64,000 bases of DNA from Brevibacterium zhoupengii (GTDB taxonomy: Bacteria > Actinomycetota > Actinomycetes > Actinomycetales > Brevibacteriaceae). Of the stretch, positions 61,303-64,000 are shown piece after piece; within the stretch, counting starts at the first letter, position 1; the number at the start of each line of letters is the position of its first letter. The notes under the pieces were generated by a model. It did not search any database. It was not told the DNA's origin and was given only the letters and a program-made list of their open reading frames with translations. The stretch is from positions 682,001 through 746,000 of the forward strand of contig NZ_CP088298.1 in NCBI RefSeq assembly GCF_021117425.1, read 5' to 3'. Position numbers and translations under genes: made by a program.

Positions 61303-62484
61303 ATGACTGCTGAAGCTGTGTTCGCCGACGAGCCGAAATTGCTGCGAGCAGCAGTCATCGGCTGTGGAGCGATTGCTGGCAATCACGTGGCCGCATATCG
61401 CGATGTACCGGGCGTCGAGATTGTCGCGTGCTTCGATACTGATAACCGCCGGGTCCGCGCATTTGCCGCTGACCACGACATCGCTTTTGCCGCATCGTCT
61501 CTCGACGAACTGTTCGACCATGGTGTGGACCTCATCAGCGTGTGCACCCCGCACCCCACCCACGAGGCGGTCGTCGTCGCCGCCGCGAAGCGAGGAGTTC
61601 ATGTGCTCTGCGAGAAGCCGATTGCCATCGATGTGGCGGCCGCAGAGCGCATGGTGAGCGCGTGCAGCGACGCTGGAGTCGTCTTCGGCTGCGTCTTCCA
61701 GCGACGCCTGTGGCCGGCCGCACAACGTATTCGCCGAGCCATCGACGACGGGACCATCGGCGATCCAATGATGGCCCGGGCAGAAGTTCTTCTTCACCGC
61801 GATTCTTCCTACTACACCGGGACCCCGTGGCGAGGAAAATGGGAGACAGACGGTGGCGGAGTGCTCATGACCCAGGCGATCCACTACGTCGATCTGCTGC
61901 AGTGGTACCTCGGGGATGTCGACTGGGTGATGACGACTGCCGACACCTTCAAGCACGGTGAGTACATCGAAGTCGAGGACACCCTGGCGGCAACTTTGAA
62001 GTTCACAAGCGGTGCCATCGCCCAGTTCACTGCATCGACAGCGCTCACTCCTGCCCTCGGCCAGCGAATCGCCATCACCGGAAGCACCGGTGCCACCGTC
62101 GGACTCCTGGAATATCCCGAGGGCACCGAGGCAGTCAATGACGTCTGGGCGGTGTCGGAACAACAAACGTTTGACGGCCCGAGAGAGGTCTTGGCCGATG
62201 TTTCCCTAGATCGGATCAACGCATCCCTGGCGCCCTTCCACGCTGCGCAGATCGTTGACTTCGTAGCGGCAGTTCGCTCCGGTGCGACACCGCTGGTGAG
62301 CGGACAAGACGCACTGCGGTCACTGCGCACGATGAGCGCAATGTATCAGTCGATGCGATCCGGGCAGCCCGAATCTCCCGAGACGACGGACCGCCCTGTC
62401 GGTTCGGAAAGCATTGGGGTCCCTGAATCGCACAGTCATCCACAAACACAGAACTCTCTTGCAGGACAGGACGACGTCGCATGA
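61303..62484 (+). CDS. Gfo/Idh/MocA family NAD(P)-dependent oxidoreductase
   Basis: This 393-residue protein has an N-terminal Rossmann domain with AAVIGCGAIAGNHVAAY and VCTPHPTH, the catalytic Lys in HVLCEKPIAID, and a C-terminal beta-sheet substrate domain with GGGVLMTQAIHYVDLLQWY (His as proton relay). A 30-residue polar tail follows. Members oxidise a hydroxyl of sugars, inositols or related cyclitols. It starts 3 bases after the MHS stop and ends in an ATGA overlap with the TIM-barrel gene. Confidence 0.92.
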   Translation: MTAEAVFADEPKLLRAAVIGCGAIAGNHVAAYRDVPGVEIVACFDTDNRRVRAFAADHDIAFAASSLDELFDHGVDLISVCTPHPTHEAVVVAAAKRGVHVLCEKPIAIDVAAAERMVSACSDAGVVFGCVFQRRLWPAAQRIRRAIDDGTIGDPMMARAEVLLHRDSSYYTGTPWRGKWETDGGGVLMTQAIHYVDLLQWYLGDVDWVMTTADTFKHGEYIEVEDTLAATLKFTSGAIAQFTASTALTPALGQRIAITGSTGATVGLLEYPEGTEAVNDVWAVSEQQTFDGPREVLADVSLDRINASLAPFHAAQIVDFVAAVRSGATPLVSGQDALRSLRTMSAMYQSMRSGQPESPETTDRPVGSESIGVPESHSHPQTQNSLAGQDDVA

Positions 62485-63320
62485 ACGACATTGGAATTGC
62501 ACATCTGAGTCTGCTCCAGTTGGAACCAGACGAACTGATCGACATCGCTGCGCAGTCAGGGTTCGACTTTGTCGGCATCCGCGTTCGTGGTGCGACACCA
62601 ACAGAACAGATACCTGACCAGTCACCAGGTTCAATGATGTCTCGGTCGACAATCGCCCGTCTCGACGACACCGGAGTTCGAGTGCGTGATATCGAATTCC
62701 TGTCACTTGACGGACATACAGGTCGCGAAGCCTGGCTTCCGATGCTCGAGGCGGGCGCGGCACTGGGCGCTACGACTCTCAACCTCGCCGGGCAGGACCC
62801 GGACACTTCTCGGCTTGCAGACACCCTCGCCGAACTTGTCTCCGACGCTGCGGCATACGGGATCGTCCCGGCGTTGGAACCGATCAGCTACAACGCCATC
62901 AGCACAGTTGGTCAAGCCTCAGAACTTGCCTCGTCGGCAGGTGCACACTTGATGCTTGACCCTCTCCATATCCAGCGCGGAGGAAGCACTCCCAGCGATG
63001 TTGCACAGCTAGATCCATCGTTGATTCCGGTACTGCAGCTGTGCGATGGACCACTCGATGTTCCGAACTCCATTGAGATCAGGGAGCCGTTGCCCCGCGG
63101 CATGACTGCTGATGGCGAACCACGAAAGGTGGAGTCACGCGCCCATCGGCTGCCACCGGGTGACGGCGAGCTCCCGCTTGTCGACCTCATTCGGTCTGCG
63201 CCTGCTGGGATACCGCTGAGCCTGGAAGTCCCCAATGCTCAAATTACTGCGGAACTCGGCGCTCTCAATTATGCGAAGCAGCTCAGGCGTTCAACAGAGA
63301 GGTTGTTGTCAGAGGTATGA
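62481..63320 (+). CDS. Xylose-isomerase-like TIM barrel protein (sugar epimerase/dehydratase type)
   Basis: This 279-residue protein of the AP-endonuclease-2/xylose isomerase-like family has candidate metal ligands in order ALEPIS (Glu), LMLDPLH (Asp, His), LQLCDGP (Asp) and SLEVPN (Glu). Family members include inosose isomerases, hydroxypyruvate isomerases and 3-dehydroshikimate dehydratase. The neighbouring shikimate dehydrogenase makes the dehydratase role attractive, and the Gfo/Idh enzyme would fit an inosose-type role. Overlaps both neighbours by 4 bases. Confidence 0.85.
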   Translation: MNDIGIAHLSLLQLEPDELIDIAAQSGFDFVGIRVRGATPTEQIPDQSPGSMMSRSTIARLDDTGVRVRDIEFLSLDGHTGREAWLPMLEAGAALGATTLNLAGQDPDTSRLADTLAELVSDAAAYGIVPALEPISYNAISTVGQASELASSAGAHLMLDPLHIQRGGSTPSDVAQLDPSLIPVLQLCDGPLDVPNSIEIREPLPRGMTADGEPRKVESRAHRLPPGDGELPLVDLIRSAPAGIPLSLEVPNAQITAELGALNYAKQLRRSTERLLSEV

Positions 63321-64000
63321 ACGGCTTCAGCTCGAGTCCAGGCCCCAAAGAAGCGCCGGAAACCGGCCCAACGACCAATGACCGTACGGTTCTGCTCGGC
63401 TTGCTCGGGGAGAACATTGCCCAGTCGCTGACCCCAGTGATGCATGAGAATGAAGCGAAGAGGCAGGGGATTCCGCTCGTATATCGTATTATCGACCCGT
63501 GCTTGATGGGTATCGCTGAGCCGGACTGGCCAGCACTGGTCGAACAGGCCATCAGCTTCGGGTTCAACGGGTTGAACGTCACCCACCCAGCGAAACAGTC
63601 GGTGATACCTGCACTCGATGAACTCGATGAGGACGCAACCCTGCTGGGCGCAGTCAACACGATCGTGGTAGAAGAGGGACGACTGATCGGCCGGAACACC
63701 GACCATTCCGGCTTCACCACAGCACTTGAGGCCATTCATGTCGACGCGAGCGCAGGCGAGGTCATCCAGATCGGTGCCGGTGGAGCAGGATCGGCCATCG
63801 CATACGCGTTGTTGAGTGCCGGAGTGCCGAAACTGTCGATCGCCGATATCAATCCTGCTAGTTCAAGGGCACTGATTGGGCGCCTGTCTGCGGCCTTCGA
63901 CAATAGTCGCATGCGTGCGATTGCACCAGACCAGATATCGCACGCGGCTCGTGGCGCCGTTGGACTGGTCAATTCCACGCCGATCGGAATGACGGGTGTC
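63317..64000 (+). CDS. aroE: Shikimate/quinate dehydrogenase, truncated at window end
   Basis: At least 228 residues are present. The N-terminal catalytic domain has SLTPVMHENEAKRQG, LNVTHPAKQ with the catalytic Lys, and NTDHSGF with the catalytic Asp; the cofactor domain begins IGAGGAGSAIAYAL. The frame ends at NSTPIGMTGV at the window edge. The SLTPVMHE form and the setting in a transporter operon fit a catabolic NAD-linked quinate/shikimate dehydrogenase more than the biosynthetic AroE. A 25-residue leader precedes the catalytic domain. Coupled to the previous gene by ATGA. Confidence 0.9.
   Translation, partial: MNGFSSSPGPKEAPETGPTTNDRTVLLGLLGENIAQSLTPVMHENEAKRQGIPLVYRIIDPCLMGIAEPDWPALVEQAISFGFNGLNVTHPAKQSVIPALDELDEDATLLGAVNTIVVEEGRLIGRNTDHSGFTTALEAIHVDASAGEVIQIGAGGAGSAIAYALLSAGVPKLSIADINPASSRALIGRLSAAFDNSRMRAIAPDQISHAARGAVGLVNSTPIGMTGV

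Noticed and set aside
60394-62166. A long minus-strand open frame of 590 codons opposite the MHS and Gfo/Idh genes
   Set aside because: It runs antisense to two proteins with clear family motifs. Its product is Asp/His/Arg-rich with no domain, a usual by-product of GC-rich codon use.
1-64000. tRNA genes, rRNA genes, CRISPR arrays and complete insertion sequences
   Set aside because: Searched by eye for CCA-ended cloverleaf patterns, regularly spaced repeats and transposase motifs with flanking inverted repeats; none were convincing.

Overview
The window comes from a high-GC Gram-positive bacterium. Evidence for this is the GC-rich codons, GTG and TTG starts, an IclR/GntR/LysR mix, MHS-family symporters and a teichoic-acid-like wall polymer locus. 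Gene content and style look like Brevibacterium or a close actinobacterial relative; this is an inference, since no 16S or housekeeping marker is present. No tRNA, rRNA, CRISPR array or intact insertion sequence was seen.

Layout. (1) 1-4.5 kb: the end of a TRAP transporter large permease with a small membrane protein, a GntR/FCD regulator preceded by a probably frameshifted small gene, a rhodanese protein, a DUF4287 protein and an FAD/NAD(P) reductase. (2) 4.6-41.5 kb: a large cell-surface glycopolymer locus. It has two ABC-2 polysaccharide exporters (4607-6260 and 24264-26442), UDP-ManNAc precursor genes (wecC, wecB), a nucleotide-sugar dehydratase with membrane anchor, a WecA-type priming transferase, at least five glycosyltransferase proteins (several two-domain), two very large GT2 plus glycerophosphotransferase (TagF-like) fusions, a LicD protein with a discoidin-like N-terminus, a DUF6270 protein, three alpha/beta-hydrolase-fold proteins (one fused to a GT-D domain), a left-handed beta-helix acetyltransferase and a secreted GH79-like lipoprotein. 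Eight plus-strand genes (18193-30805) overlap at every junction. The stretch from about 30.8 to 40 kb is clearly more AT-rich than its flanks. A divergent LCP-like protein without a membrane anchor follows. (3) 42.5-58.6 kb: a catabolic region with five paralogous KstD/fumarate-reductase-type flavoproteins arranged in two convergent operons. Each operon has one small alpha+beta-barrel protein (Dabb or YciI) and one alcohol/ketone dehydrogenase. An IclR and a LysR regulator stand at the two outer ends, and an MHS symporter and a YbfB-type MFS transporter are included. (4) 58.8-64 kb: a LysR regulator, a second MHS symporter, a Gfo/Idh/MocA oxidoreductase, a TIM-barrel protein and the start of a shikimate/quinate dehydrogenase, which together suggest uptake and breakdown of a quinate/shikimate-like or cyclitol-like acid.

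How the genes may work together. The surface locus contains what is needed to prime an undecaprenyl carrier, build a polyol-phosphate or sugar-phosphate polymer containing ManNAc-derived sugars, modify it and export it. The hydrolase-fold proteins and the DUF6270 protein are the least explained parts and may be a polymer acyl-modification set. The catabolic half looks built to dehydrogenate ring compounds in steps; alicyclic acids or ketones are the working hypothesis, because no other steroid-pathway gene is present.
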